This document shows, in pieces, positions 40,193-49,273 of a stretch of DNA of 64,000 nt. Position 1 is the first letter of the stretch, and each line of letters starts with the position of its first letter. The DNA is taken from contig NZ_CP071872.1 of assembly GCF_022647665.1 (NCBI RefSeq), positions 496,001-560,000 of the forward strand, in the 5' to 3' direction. The notes below the pieces were generated by a model. That model was not told where the DNA came from, made no database searches, and saw only the letters and a program-made list of their open reading frames with translations. A program made the position numbers and the translations under genes. Origin of the DNA: Streptomyces formicae. Lineage in GTDB: Bacteria; Actinomycetota; Actinomycetes; Streptomycetales; Streptomycetaceae.

Positions 40193-41650
40193 ATGTCCTT
40201 CTTCACCGACCTGGCCCATCAGTACATCGACGGCGAGTGGCGGACCGGCAGCGGTTCGTGGGACATCATCGACTTCAATCCGTACAACGGTGAGAAGCTC
40301 GCCGCCATCACCGTCGCCACGGTCGCCGAGGTCGACCAGGCGTACCGGGCGGCGGAGCGGGCGCAGCGCCCCTGGGCCGAGACCAATCCGTACACCCGCA
40401 GGCGGGTCTTCGAGCGCGCCCTGCGCCTCGTCGAGGAGCGCGACGACGAGATCGCCGAGGCGATCATCGAGGAGCTCGGCGGGACCCGGCTCAAGGCCCG
40501 GTACGAGATCCATCTCGCCAAGGAGTTCCTGCGCGAGGCGATACAGCTGGCGGTGCGCCCCGAGGGCCGGATCCTGCCGTCGCCGGTCGACGGTAAGGAG
40601 AACCGCCTCTACCGGCTGCCCGTCGGCGTCATAGGCGTGATCACCCCGTACAACTTCCCCCTCCTGGTGACCCTCAAGTCCGTCGCGCCCGCGCTGGCGC
40701 TGGGCAACGCGGTGGTCATCAAGCCCAACCAGAACACCCCGGTGGTCGGCGGCGGGCTGATCGCCAAGCTCTTCGAGGACGCGGGCCTGCCGCCCGGTGT
40801 GCTCAACGTCCTGATCACGGACATCGCCGAGATCGGGGACGCGCTCATCGAGCACCCCGTGCCCAAGGTGATCTCGTTCGCCGGCTCGGACCGGGTGGGC
40901 CGCCACGTCGGAGCGGTCGCCGGCAGCCACTTCAAGCGGACGGTCCTGGAGCTCAGCGGAAACAGCGCCCTGGTCGTCCTGGACGACGCCGACCTCGACT
41001 ACGCCGTCGACGCCGCGGTCTTCAGCCGCTTCGTCTACCAGGGCCAGGTCTGCATGGCCGCCAACCGGATCCTGGTCGACCGGTCGGTGGAGGCCGAGTT
41101 CACCGAGAAGTTCACCGCGAAGACGGCGGCGTTGCGCACCGGCGACCCCCGGGACCCGGAGACCCAGATCGGCCCGGTCATCAACACCTTCCAGGCCGAG
41201 GCGCTGGCCGGGCTGGTCGACCAGGCGGTGGCGGACGGCGCCGAGGCGCTCGTACGCGGCCGCACCCGCGGCAATCTCGTCGAGCCGACCGTGCTCACCG
41301 GGCTGCCGGAGGACTCGCCCCTCCTCCAGCAGGAGATCTTCGGCCCGGTGGCGCTGCTCGCGACGTTCGACGGCGAGGAGGAGGCCGTACGGGCCGTCAA
41401 CGCCAGCCCGTACGGACTGAGCGGCGCCGTGCACACGCGGGACGTGGAGCGGGGGGTGCGGTTCGCCCAGCGCATCGAGACCGGGATGTTCCACGTCAAC
41501 GACTCGACGATCCAGGACGAGCCGCTGATCGCGTTCGGCGGCGAGAAGCTCTCCGGGCTCGGGCGGCTCGGCGGCGACGCGACGGTGGAGGCGTTCACCA
41601 CGCAGAAGTGGATCTCGGTGCAGCACGGCCGGACGAGGTTTCCCCTCTGA
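40193..41650 (+). CDS. NAD(P)+-dependent aldehyde dehydrogenase
   Basis: 485 aa, full ALDH fold. Catalytic Cys287 in GQVCMAANR, general base Glu253 in LELSGN, and cofactor motif GVITPYNFPLLVTLKSVAPALALGNAVVIKPNQNTP. It oxidises an aldehyde to the acid; the sequence is closest in my memory to benzaldehyde/vanillin dehydrogenases, but the substrate is not certain. ATG 40193 has AAGGGA upstream; an ATG at 40139 in frame is the alternative. No pathway genes are adjacent. Confidence 0.92.
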   Translation: MSFFTDLAHQYIDGEWRTGSGSWDIIDFNPYNGEKLAAITVATVAEVDQAYRAAERAQRPWAETNPYTRRRVFERALRLVEERDDEIAEAIIEELGGTRLKARYEIHLAKEFLREAIQLAVRPEGRILPSPVDGKENRLYRLPVGVIGVITPYNFPLLVTLKSVAPALALGNAVVIKPNQNTPVVGGGLIAKLFEDAGLPPGVLNVLITDIAEIGDALIEHPVPKVISFAGSDRVGRHVGAVAGSHFKRTVLELSGNSALVVLDDADLDYAVDAAVFSRFVYQGQVCMAANRILVDRSVEAEFTEKFTAKTAALRTGDPRDPETQIGPVINTFQAEALAGLVDQAVADGAEALVRGRTRGNLVEPTVLTGLPEDSPLLQQEIFGPVALLATFDGEEEAVRAVNASPYGLSGAVHTRDVERGVRFAQRIETGMFHVNDSTIQDEPLIAFGGEKLSGLGRLGGDATVEAFTTQKWISVQHGRTRFPL

Positions 41651-41804
41651 TTCCTCTCCTCCCTCTCCGCTGATTCCTCTCCGGCATCCGATTCCTGCCG
41701 GTGTCCCCGCGATTCCATGGGACTTGAGGACGAAAGCTGACCGCAAGGGTCCGTAGCGTCTGAGGCATCAGGAAGACCGGCACCTCGGATGAAGGACGGA
41801 CACC

Positions 41805-42353
41805 ATGGTCACTCACGTTCCCGCAGAGGCTCAGGGCGACGAGCGCGGCGCGCTGCTGAACTTCGTGGAGGCGCAGCGCGGCGCGATCCGCCGCTCGGTG
41901 CTCGGGCTCACCGAGGAGCAGGCGGCGAGCCGCCCGAGCGCCAGCGAGCTGTCGCTCTCCGGGCTGCTCAAGCATGTCGCCGAGGCCGAGCTGAACTGGC
42001 TGCGGATGGCGCAGCAGCAGCCGAACGAGCGGCAGCGTACCGAGGAGACCTGGAGCGACAGCTTCCGGCTGGTGGACGGTGAGTCGGTTCCGGAGACCCT
42101 CGCGTTCTGGGAGTCGGTGGCCAAGGAGACCGAGGAGTTCATCCGCTCGGTGCCGAGCCTGGACGACACCTTCCCGCTGCCCGACGCCCCCTGGTTCCCG
42201 AAGGAGGGCCGGGTCTCCCTGCGCTGGCTGATGCTGCACCTGGTCGAGGAGATCGGCCGGCATGCGGGCCACGCGGACATCGTCAGGGAGTCCCTGGACG
42301 GCAAGGGTGCCTATGAGCTGGTCGCCCTGGAGCGGGGAGGGGACCGGCCCTGA
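41805..42353 (+). CDS. DinB-family (DUF664) protein
   Basis: 182 aa, four-helix bundle with the DinB metal His pattern: LSGLLKHVAEAELNW, and MLHLVEEIGRHAGHADIVRESLDG near the C-terminus. Members include thiol-dependent (mycothiol/bacillithiol) transferases, so a mycothiol-dependent detoxifying role is plausible but unproven. ATG 41805 with AAGGACGG upstream. Confidence 0.88.
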   Translation: MVTHVPAEAQGDERGALLNFVEAQRGAIRRSVLGLTEEQAASRPSASELSLSGLLKHVAEAELNWLRMAQQQPNERQRTEETWSDSFRLVDGESVPETLAFWESVAKETEEFIRSVPSLDDTFPLPDAPWFPKEGRVSLRWLMLHLVEEIGRHAGHADIVRESLDGKGAYELVALERGGDRP

Positions 42354-42416
42354 GAGCGGGACGGATCCCAGGGCCTTCGAGGTGTGCCCGCCGCGCCGCT
42401 GCCACACGCTGGAACC

Positions 42417-42647
42417 ATGAGCAATGACGCCGCCGCTGTGCCAAGGACCCCGATTATCGTCCTCGGTGTCACACCGGGCGATCCGCCGTTCCGCCTGGTG
42501 GAGATCAACGGGGAGGCCGTCGGGACTGCTCGTGACGTGCTCGACGTGGTCAGGCTGGCCCACCACGCGGGGCTGACCCACGTCGATCTCGACGACCCGG
42601 CGGTCGTGCGCTGGGTCGGCGGGGGCAAGTACAAGTGGGCTCCCTGA
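42417..42647 (+). CDS. Small conserved hypothetical protein
   Basis: 76 aa with a compact alpha/beta pattern: IIVLGVTPGDPPFRLVEINGEAVGTARDVLDVVRLAHHAGLTHVDLDDPAVVRWVGGGKYKW. No known family. A CACGCT hexamer lies close to the ATG and no Shine-Dalgarno is seen, so the message may be leaderless. It ends 66 bp before the padR start. Confidence 0.65.
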   Translation: MSNDAAAVPRTPIIVLGVTPGDPPFRLVEINGEAVGTARDVLDVVRLAHHAGLTHVDLDDPAVVRWVGGGKYKWAP

Positions 42648-42679
42648 CCGCTGAGGGCGCCGACGCGTGCGTACCCTAG

Positions 42680-42689
42680 TCAAAGTTGA
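42680..42689. promoter_or_regulatory. PadR operator copy 1 (autoregulation)
   Basis: TCAA-AG-TTGA, inside AGTCAAAGTTGAAT. It lies 24 bp before the padR ATG. Two further copies lie before the ABC transporter. Confidence 0.65.
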
Positions 42690-42713
42690 ATAGGCGGCTA
42701 GGAAGGTACGCGG

Positions 42714-43355
42714 ATGTCAGCGATCCGGCTTCTGGTCCTCGGGGCCGTACGCCAGCACGGGCGGGCGCACGGATACCAGGTCCGCAACGACCTCGAGTTC
42801 TGGGGCGCGCACGAGTGGTCCAACGCCAAGCCGGGCTCGATCTACCACGCACTCAAACAGATGGCGAAGCAGGGCCTGCTGCACGCCCATGAGACCGCGC
42901 CTTCGACGGCCGGCGGCCCGCCCCGTACCGAGTACGAGATCACGGAGCGGGGCACCGAGGAGTTCTTCACGCTCCTGCGTGAGGCGCTGACGTCGTACGA
43001 CCAGAAGATGGACGTCCTCTCGGCCGGCGTCGGTTTCATCGTGGACCTGGAGCGGAGTGAGGCGGTGGAGCTGCTCAAGGAGCGGGTGCGCGGCCTGGAG
43101 GAGTGGCGTGCCTCGGTCACCGAGTACTACACCCCGGAGGACGGTCCCGAGTCCCTCGGCCACATCGGCGAGATCATGAACATGTGGGTCCACTCGGCGG
43201 ACGGCGGGGCGGCGTGGACGCGCGGCCTGATCGAGCGGATCGAGGGCGGGGCGTACACGTTCGCGGGGGAGGGGGAGCCTTTTGTGGGGGTCCTCGTCGA
43301 GGGGCAGGAGAATCCGTACGCGACGGGCGTTCCCCATGAGGGGGATCACCTCTAA
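42714..43355 (+). CDS. PadR-family repressor
   Basis: 213 aa. PadR winged helix at the N-terminus (about 1-95): SAIRLLVLGAVRQHGRAHGYQVRNDL, and NAKPGSIYHALKQMAKQGLL with wing TEYEITERG. A C-terminal helical dimerisation domain follows (about 100-210). It lies 97 bp before an ABC drug exporter and three shared inverted repeats flank it, so it most likely represses itself and the exporter until a toxic ligand binds. GGAAGG precedes the ATG. Confidence 0.93.
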   Translation: MSAIRLLVLGAVRQHGRAHGYQVRNDLEFWGAHEWSNAKPGSIYHALKQMAKQGLLHAHETAPSTAGGPPRTEYEITERGTEEFFTLLREALTSYDQKMDVLSAGVGFIVDLERSEAVELLKERVRGLEEWRASVTEYYTPEDGPESLGHIGEIMNMWVHSADGGAAWTRGLIERIEGGAYTFAGEGEPFVGVLVEGQENPYATGVPHEGDHL

Positions 43356-43410
43356 TCAAGTTTGACCAGCAGGCTCGATGGGTTTACCTTCCCCTAGTAG
43401 TCAAGTTTGA
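43356..43410. promoter_or_regulatory. PadR operator copies 2 and 3 before the ABC exporter
   Basis: TCAA-GT-TTGA at 43356-43365 and 43401-43410, with the same flanks (AATC/AGTC before, GAT or GAC after). They are 45 bp apart and enclose the likely promoter of the exporter operon. Confidence 0.7.
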
Positions 43411-43452
43411 TTACAGGCTCCCGGCTGGGCCGGAGAGCGTGGGAGGAGACGG

Positions 43453-44382
43453 ATGACGGACACGATTGTCGTCGAGGGCGTACGCAAGGCGTACGGCGGC
43501 AAACAGGCCCTGGACGGGCTCGATCTGGTGGTCGGCGGCGGCACGGTGCACGCGGTGCTCGGTCCGAACGGGGCCGGGAAGACCACGGCGGTACGGATCA
43601 TGGCGACGCTGCTGCGCCACGACGAGGGCTCCGTGCGCGTGGCCGGGTATGACGTACGGACGAAGGCTGCCGAGGTCCGGCGGCGGATCGGCCTGCTCGG
43701 GCAGCACGCGGCCGTGGACGAGGAACTCGGCGGCCGGCAGAACCTGGAGATGTTCGGACGGCTCCACCATCTGGGCGCGCGGCGGGCGGGGACGAGGGCG
43801 GACGAACTGCTGGAGCGGTTCGGGCTCGCGGACACCGGCCGCAAGGCGGTCAAGCAGTACAGCGGCGGAATGCGGCGCCGGCTCGACCTCGCCGCCTCGC
43901 TGATCACCGAGCCGCAGGTGCTGTTCCTGGACGAGCCGACCACAGGACTCGACCCGAGGGGACGGGCGGAGGTGTGGCAGTCGGTGCGGTCGCTGGTCGG
44001 CGGCGGCACGACCGTCCTGCTGACCACGCAGTACCTGGAGGAGGCCGACCAGCTGGCCGACCGGATCTCCGTGATCGACGGGGGGCGGGTCGTCGCGGAC
44101 GGAACGGCCGACCAGCTCAAGGCGAAGCTGGGCGGCGACCGGATCGACGTCGTCGTACGGAACGCGGCGGACCTGCCGCGCGCCGCCGAGCTGCTGCCGG
44201 GCGACCCGGACGTGGACGAGGACCGGCGGCTGCTCAGCGCCCCGGTGAGCGACCGGATGGCCGCGCTGACCGAGACCGTGCGCGCGCTGGAGGGGGCCGG
44301 GATCGAGGCGGAGGACATCGTACTGCGCCGGCCGAGCCTCGACGAGGTCTTCCTGCATCTCACCAAGGAGGGGGCCGCGTGA
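43453..44382 (+). CDS. ABC exporter ATPase (DrrA family)
   Basis: 309 aa. Walker [10 protein letters not shown] (37-45), signature [15 protein letters not shown], Walker [14 protein letters not shown], and the C-terminal domain typical of the daunorubicin-resistance DrrA type (FLHLTKEG). It powers export of a drug or lipid-like molecule through the permease encoded next. GGAGGAGA precedes the ATG. Overlaps the permease by four bases (GTGA). Confidence 0.95.
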   Translation: MTDTIVVEGVRKAYGGKQALDGLDLVVGGGTVHAVLGPNGAGKTTAVRIMATLLRHDEGSVRVAGYDVRTKAAEVRRRIGLLGQHAAVDEELGGRQNLEMFGRLHHLGARRAGTRADELLERFGLADTGRKAVKQYSGGMRRRLDLAASLITEPQVLFLDEPTTGLDPRGRAEVWQSVRSLVGGGTTVLLTTQYLEEADQLADRISVIDGGRVVADGTADQLKAKLGGDRIDVVVRNAADLPRAAELLPGDPDVDEDRRLLSAPVSDRMAALTETVRALEGAGIEAEDIVLRRPSLDEVFLHLTKEGAA

Positions 44383-45155
44383 GTACGTACGTACTGACCG
44401 ACTCGTGGACCATGACCCGGCGCGAACTCGCCCACTGGGCGCGGCAGCCCGTGGAGGTGGTCATCGGGCTGGTCTTCCCGGTGATGCTGCTGCTGATGTT
44501 CGGCTATCTCATCGGCGGCGGGCGGGGCGTCGAAGGGACGTACATCGGCTTCCTCGTGCCGGGCATGCTCGCGCTGACCATGGCCTTCGGCCTGGAGGCG
44601 ACGATGACGGCCGTCACCCAGGACCTCAACAAGGGGGTGATCGACCGCTTCCGGTCGCTGCCGATGGCGGACTCGGCGGTGCTGGTCGGCCGCAGCGTCG
44701 CGGATCTGCTCCAGTCGGCGCTCAGCCTGGTCGTGATGACCGGGGTCGCCTACGCGATCGGCTGGCGCTGGACCGGCGGGTTCGGGGCGCTGCTGGGGGC
44801 GCTCGGGCTGCTCCTCCTGCTGCGCTTCGCGATGCTGTGGGTCGGCATCCATCTGGCGATGGTGGCGGGCAGGCCGCAACTGGTGCAGGCCGTGCAGATC
44901 TTGGTCTGGCCGGTCGGCTTCCTCTCCAACGCCTTCGCGACGCCCGCGTCGATGCCCGGCTGGCTGGGCGCGACGGTCGAATGGAACCCGCTGTCGGCCA
45001 CGGCCACCGCGGTACGGGAGCTGTCGGGCATCGCGGCCGGCAGCGACTCCTGGGCGGCCGGCCATGCCCAGCTGCTGGCCCTGGCCTGGCCGTTGGCCCT
45101 GGTCGCGGTGTTCTTCCCGCTGGCGGTACGGCGCTTCGTACGCCTCAGCCGCTAG
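44379..45155 (+). CDS. ABC-2 type exporter permease (DrrB family)
   Basis: 258 aa with six membrane helices and the ABC-2 motifs [40 protein letters not shown] and [36 protein letters not shown]. It is the membrane half of a DrrAB-like drug exporter. The GTG at 44379 overlaps the ATPase stop. Whole operon probably repressed by PadR. Substrate unknown. Confidence 0.93.
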   Translation: MSTYVLTDSWTMTRRELAHWARQPVEVVIGLVFPVMLLLMFGYLIGGGRGVEGTYIGFLVPGMLALTMAFGLEATMTAVTQDLNKGVIDRFRSLPMADSAVLVGRSVADLLQSALSLVVMTGVAYAIGWRWTGGFGALLGALGLLLLLRFAMLWVGIHLAMVAGRPQLVQAVQILVWPVGFLSNAFATPASMPGWLGATVEWNPLSATATAVRELSGIAAGSDSWAAGHAQLLALAWPLALVAVFFPLAVRRFVRLSR

Positions 45156-45221
45156 CGGGGACGCGGGGCACGGGGCGCGGAGTGCGGCCGCCTGCCGTGC
45201 CCCCGTCCCGGCGCCGGCGGC

Positions 45222-46646
45222 TCAGTGGTGGAAACCGGTGGCCGCCGCCTTGTCCCGGCTCAGCGGCGCGCTCTGGGCCCGCAGTTCCGGCATCGCCCGC
45301 TTCAGATCCTCCACCAGCAGCTCCGCGAGGTCCGCCGAGAAGCCGTTGCGGCAGACGAAGCGCAGCACCGACAGGTCCTCGCGGTTGGGCGGGAAGGTGT
45401 ACGCGGGGACCAGCCAGCCGTCCTCCCTCAGCCGCCGCGCGACGTCGAAGACGTCGAAGTTCTTGACGTCAGGGGCCGTCGTCACGGCGAAGACCGGCAA
45501 CTGGTCACCCCGGGTGAGGAGGCGGAAGTCACCGAGCGCGTCGATCTTCTCGGCCATGCTCCGCGCCACGTCCCGGGTGGTCTGCTGCACCGCCCGGTAG
45601 CCCTCGCGGCCGAGCCGCAGGAACGTGTAGTACTGCGCCACCACCTGGGCCCCGGGCCGCGAGAAGTTGAGCGCGAACGTCGGCATGTCGCCGCCGAGGT
45701 AGTTCACCCGGAAGACCAGCTCCTCGGGGAGGTCGTCCGGCGAGCGCCACAGCGCCCACCCCACCCCCGGGTAGACCAGCCCGTACTTGTGCCCCGAGGT
45801 GTTGATCGACGACACCCGCGGCAGCCGGAAGTCCCAGACCAGGTCCTCGTCCACGAAGGGCGCCACCATCGCTCCGGACGCCCCGTCCACATGGACCGGG
45901 ATGTCCAGGCCCGTACGCTCCTTCAGGGCATCCAGCGCCGCGCAGACCTCCCCGACGGGCTCGTACGACCCGTCGAAGGTCGAGCCCAGGATCGCGACCA
46001 CGCCGATGGTGTTCTCGTCGCAGAGGTCGACGGCCGCCTGCGGGTCGATGTGGAAGCGATCGCCCTCCATCGGGACCAGCCGCGGCTCGACCTCCCAGAA
46101 GTTGCAGAACTTGTCCCAGCAGACCTGGACGTTGACGCCCATGACGAGGTTCGGCCGGGCGCCGGCACCGGGGTAGCGGTCCGCGTTGCGCTTCGTCCAC
46201 CGGCGCTTCAGCGCCATCCCGGCGAGCATGCACGCCTCGCTCGAACCCGTCGTCGAGCAGCCCACCGTGGTCGCCGGGTCGGGCGCGTGCCAGAGGTCGG
46301 CGAGCATCGCCACGCACCGCCGCTCCAGTTCGGCCGTCCGCGGGTACTCGTCCTTGTCGATCATGTTCTTGTCGCGGCACTCCGCCATCAGCACCGCGGC
46401 CTCCGGCTCCATCCACGTCGTCACGAACGTGGCCAGGTTCAGCCGTGAGTTGCCGTCGAGCATCAGCTCGTCGTGGACCAGCTGACAGGCCGTCGCGGGC
46501 GCCATCGGCCCGTCCGGCAGCCGGTGCTTGGGCGGTGCCGAGGTCATCGAACCGACCGGATCCGCCTCCCCGTAGAACGGATTGAGGGAGAGCCTGCGCC
46601 GCTCCTCGCTCTCCTCGCGACGCGTACCACCCTTGTGCAGTGCCAT
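45222..46646 (-). CDS. gadB: Glutamate decarboxylase
   Basis: 474-aa PLP enzyme that makes GABA and CO2 from glutamate, consuming a proton. PLP Lys287 in TSGHKYGLVYPGVGW. Typical segments: LNLATFVTTWMEPEA, TVGCSTTGSSEACMLAGMALKRRW, and VHVDGASGAMVAPF. The ATG at 46646 starts the conserved MALHKGG; the open frame to 48002 is antisense of the ClC gene and is rejected. The ClC channel gene lies directly upstream on the same strand, a pairing known in acid resistance (GABA/glutamate and chloride flux). Confidence 0.95.
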   Translation of the reverse strand: MALHKGGTRREESEERRRLSLNPFYGEADPVGSMTSAPPKHRLPDGPMAPATACQLVHDELMLDGNSRLNLATFVTTWMEPEAAVLMAECRDKNMIDKDEYPRTAELERRCVAMLADLWHAPDPATTVGCSTTGSSEACMLAGMALKRRWTKRNADRYPGAGARPNLVMGVNVQVCWDKFCNFWEVEPRLVPMEGDRFHIDPQAAVDLCDENTIGVVAILGSTFDGSYEPVGEVCAALDALKERTGLDIPVHVDGASGAMVAPFVDEDLVWDFRLPRVSSINTSGHKYGLVYPGVGWALWRSPDDLPEELVFRVNYLGGDMPTFALNFSRPGAQVVAQYYTFLRLGREGYRAVQQTTRDVARSMAEKIDALGDFRLLTRGDQLPVFAVTTAPDVKNFDVFDVARRLREDGWLVPAYTFPPNREDLSVLRFVCRNGFSADLAELLVEDLKRAMPELRAQSAPLSRDKAAATGFHH

Positions 46647-46669
46647 GTCGGATCGCCTTTCAGCGCCTC

Positions 46670-47953
46670 TCAGCGCAGTGATGTGCCGTCGTCGTGGAGT
46701 TGCATCTGGGGCCGTCCCGTCACCAGCAGCCAGGCCGGCAGCACGGCGACGCACAGCAGCGGGAACACATGCGGGTCGGCGGCGAGCAGCGCCGCGGTGA
46801 ACAGGCTCAGCCACCCCTGCCGGGTCACCGCGAGCAGCACCCCCAGCACCGCGCACACGACCCCGAGCGTCGGATGCACCTCGGGTACGAGCGCGCTCAC
46901 GCCCAGCCCGAGCGCGACGCCGGTGAAGACGGAGGGGAAGATCCGCCCGCCCCGGAACCCGCAGGCGGCCGCGACCGTGAGCGCGGTCAGCTTGACCACC
47001 ACCATCAGGGCGAACTCCCCCGACGACCAGCCCGAGGGGTCGTCGGCCAGCACCTTCATCTCGGTCAGGCCCTTGAAGAGCGTCAACTGCCCGCCGAGCG
47101 CCCCGAGCAGGCCGAGCAGCACCCCGCCCGCGGTGATGCTCAGCAGGGGGTGCCGGAGCCGCCGGAAGGCGGCGTGGACGTACGGGAACGCGTACACAGC
47201 CGCCAGCCCCACCAGCGCCCCCAGCGACGAGACCGCGACCGCCGCCGGCAGATCGCCCCAACGGGATCCGGAGAATTGCGGCAGTGAGAGGTCGAACGTC
47301 GGATGCGCGATCAGTACGGTGGTCAGCGCACCGGCGCCGCCCGCGAGCAGCGGGGCGAAGAGCTTGTCCCAGAGCGCGCCGGGGCCGTTCTGCCTGGTGG
47401 CGAGGGACTCGGTGAGGATCAGCGCGGCGGCCACGGGCGTGCCGAAGAGCGCCCCGATCGTGCCCGCGGCCGCGAGTCCGGACCACAGGTCCGGGGTCGT
47501 ACCGCGCATCGCCTTGCGGCCCAGCCAGGCCGCGAGCGCGATGTTCGAGGCCGTGATGGGGTTCTCGGGGCCGAGACTGACCCCGCCGGCCAGTGCGAGC
47601 ATGCCGGCCAGCAGCAGACTCGGCACCACCGGTGCGGGCAGCGGCGGGTCGACGAGCCCCATGGTGGCGGGGTCGGGGCCGGCGTGTCCGTAGACCTTCC
47701 ACACCACGAGCCCCACGGCGATGCCGGTGGCCGTCAGCATGGTGATGATCCAGACCGTGGAGTAGGGGCCGACGCCGAGCGCCTTCGGCAGGGTGTCCCA
47801 CAGCACGTTCTTGAGTCGGTCCGAGAGCTCGGTCACGCCCAGCAGAAGGAGGCTCGAACCGGCGCCGACGACGAGCGCGGGGACGATCAGCGGCAGCAGC
47901 GCGCGTGCCGGTGTGGCCGCCGGGGCGTGGTCGGTCGTCGTCACGCGCCACAC
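46670..47953 (-). CDS. ClC-family chloride channel or H+/Cl- antiporter
   Basis: About 427 aa with 10-12 membrane segments. ClC signatures: GVSLGPENPITASN (the GREGP region), and GCGFRGGRIFPSVFTGVALG (the GxFxP region). It moves chloride, possibly exchanged for protons. It lies 23 bp upstream of the glutamate decarboxylase, probably co-transcribed, which fits an acid-stress role. Start uncertain between GTG 47953 and GTG 47944. Confidence 0.92.
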   Translation of the reverse strand: MWRVTTTDHAPAATPARALLPLIVPALVVGAGSSLLLLGVTELSDRLKNVLWDTLPKALGVGPYSTVWIITMLTATGIAVGLVVWKVYGHAGPDPATMGLVDPPLPAPVVPSLLLAGMLALAGGVSLGPENPITASNIALAAWLGRKAMRGTTPDLWSGLAAAGTIGALFGTPVAAALILTESLATRQNGPGALWDKLFAPLLAGGAGALTTVLIAHPTFDLSLPQFSGSRWGDLPAAVAVSSLGALVGLAAVYAFPYVHAAFRRLRHPLLSITAGGVLLGLLGALGGQLTLFKGLTEMKVLADDPSGWSSGEFALMVVVKLTALTVAAACGFRGGRIFPSVFTGVALGLGVSALVPEVHPTLGVVCAVLGVLLAVTRQGWLSLFTAALLAADPHVFPLLCVAVLPAWLLVTGRPQMQLHDDGTSLR

Positions 47954-48023
47954 GATAACGGTCTAAATCACACATTTCGGAGTGCCGTGCGGCAGGGAGC
48001 ACGGTGCGCGCGGCCCGGATGTG

Positions 48024-48392
48024 TCAGGCCTGAGGGGTGATCACCACGGCCGTGCCGTAGGCGCACACCTCCGTGCCCACGTCCGCCGCCTCCGTCACGT
48101 CGAAGCGGAACATCAGCACCGCGTTCGCGCCCCGCGAGCGGGCCTGTTCGACCAGCCGCTCCATCGCCTGGTTGCGGGTCTGCACGAGCGTCTTCGTCAG
48201 CCCCTTCAGCTCACCCCCGATCATCGACTTCAGACCGGCGCCGATCTGGCTGCCGAGGTGCCGTGAACGCACCGTCAGCCCGAAGACCTCACCGATGACC
48301 CGCTCCACCCGGAAGCCCGGGACGTCGTTCGTTGTGACGACCAGCACATCGGCCTGCGGGCCCTGGCCGCCGCCGTAGTCCTCGATACCCAT
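48024..48392 (-). CDS. YbjQ/UPF0145 family protein
   Basis: 122 aa. The family pattern is clear: VLVVTTNDVPGFRVERVIGEVFGLTVRSRHLGSQIGAGLKSMIGGELKGLTKTL, then ARSRGANAVLMFRFDVTE and CAYGTAVVI. It forms small oligomers; the domain was once called heavy-metal-binding, but its function is unproven. The ATG at 48392 (MGIEDYGG) is preferred to GTG 48398. Confidence 0.9.
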   Translation of the reverse strand: MGIEDYGGGQGPQADVLVVTTNDVPGFRVERVIGEVFGLTVRSRHLGSQIGAGLKSMIGGELKGLTKTLVQTRNQAMERLVEQARSRGANAVLMFRFDVTEAADVGTEVCAYGTAVVITPQA

Positions 48393-48530
48393 GGCCACAG
48401 CTTCGTGGCCCTCAGTTCACCTCGCATCCGGTGAGGGCCGGTGGAACCCGGCACCACCCGGATGCGTTGATACGTTTGGGCAGCCGCGCCGATTCGGCCT
48501 TTCGACTCTCACCACAGGAGCCCGGACCTC

Positions 48531-49223
48531 GTGAACACCCTTGCGCTCGGACCGAGCTGGCTCGACCCGGACTATCTGATCACCACGTTCGGTCTGATCG
48601 GCGTGCTCGTCATCGTCTTCGCCGAGTCCGGACTGCTCATCGGCTTCTTCCTGCCCGGTGACTCGCTGCTGTTCACCACGGGCCTGCTCGTCACGACCGA
48701 TGTGATCAAGCAGCCCCTGTGGGTGGTCTGCGCACTCGTCGTGCTCGCCGCGATCCTGGGCGACCAGGTCGGCTATCTCTTCGGCCGCAAGGTGGGCCCG
48801 GCCCTTTTCAAGCGTCCCGACTCCAAGCTGTTCAAGCAGGAGAACGTGGAGAAGGCGCACGAGTTCTTCGAGAAGTACGGCCCGAAGTCCCTGGTCCTCG
48901 CCCGCTTCGTGCCCATCGTCCGCACGTTCACGCCGATCATCGCCGGTGTGAGCCGGATGAACTACCGCTCTTTCATCACCTTCAACATCATCGGCGGCGT
49001 CCTCTGGGGTGCCGGCGTCACGCTGCTCGGTGCCGCGCTCGGCAAGGTGGACTTCGTCCACAAGAACATCGAGGCGATCCTCATCGCGATCGTCCTCCTC
49101 TCGGTGGTCCCGATCATCATCGAGTTCCTGCGGGCCCGCTCCAAGGGCAAGAAGGAGGCTGCCGCGGCCGGCCACGCGGACTCGGCACAGACGGCCGCCC
49201 GCGGCCGCCACGCCAAGCGCTGA
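48531..49223 (+). CDS. DedA-family membrane protein
   Basis: 230 aa with about five membrane segments. The DedA/SNARE-associated motif is present: VFAESGLLIGFFLPGDSLLFTTGLLV, GDQVGYLFGRKVGP, and FARFVPIVRTFTPIIAGVSRMNYRSFITFN. The family includes undecaprenyl-phosphate and phosphatidyl-lipid flippases. GTG start with AGGAG upstream. Basic tail at the C-terminus. Confidence 0.93.
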   Translation: MNTLALGPSWLDPDYLITTFGLIGVLVIVFAESGLLIGFFLPGDSLLFTTGLLVTTDVIKQPLWVVCALVVLAAILGDQVGYLFGRKVGPALFKRPDSKLFKQENVEKAHEFFEKYGPKSLVLARFVPIVRTFTPIIAGVSRMNYRSFITFNIIGGVLWGAGVTLLGAALGKVDFVHKNIEAILIAIVLLSVVPIIIEFLRARSKGKKEAAAAGHADSAQTAARGRHAKR

Positions 49224-49237
49224 CGCCCGGGCGGGGT

Positions 49238-49257
49238 CCGGACCGCCGACGGTCCGG
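49238..49257. terminator. Terminator between DedA and ThrE genes
   Basis: 8-bp inverted repeat CCGGACCG/CGGTCCGG with loop CCGA in the short convergent gap between the two stops. Confidence 0.5.
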
Positions 49258-49273
49258 GCCTCCGCGCCGGAGG

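Noticed and set aside
46647..48002. Upstream extension that would fuse glutamate decarboxylase to another protein
   Set aside because: The extra codons are the antisense/shifted frame of the ClC gene; GAD starts at 46646 with its conserved N-terminus.
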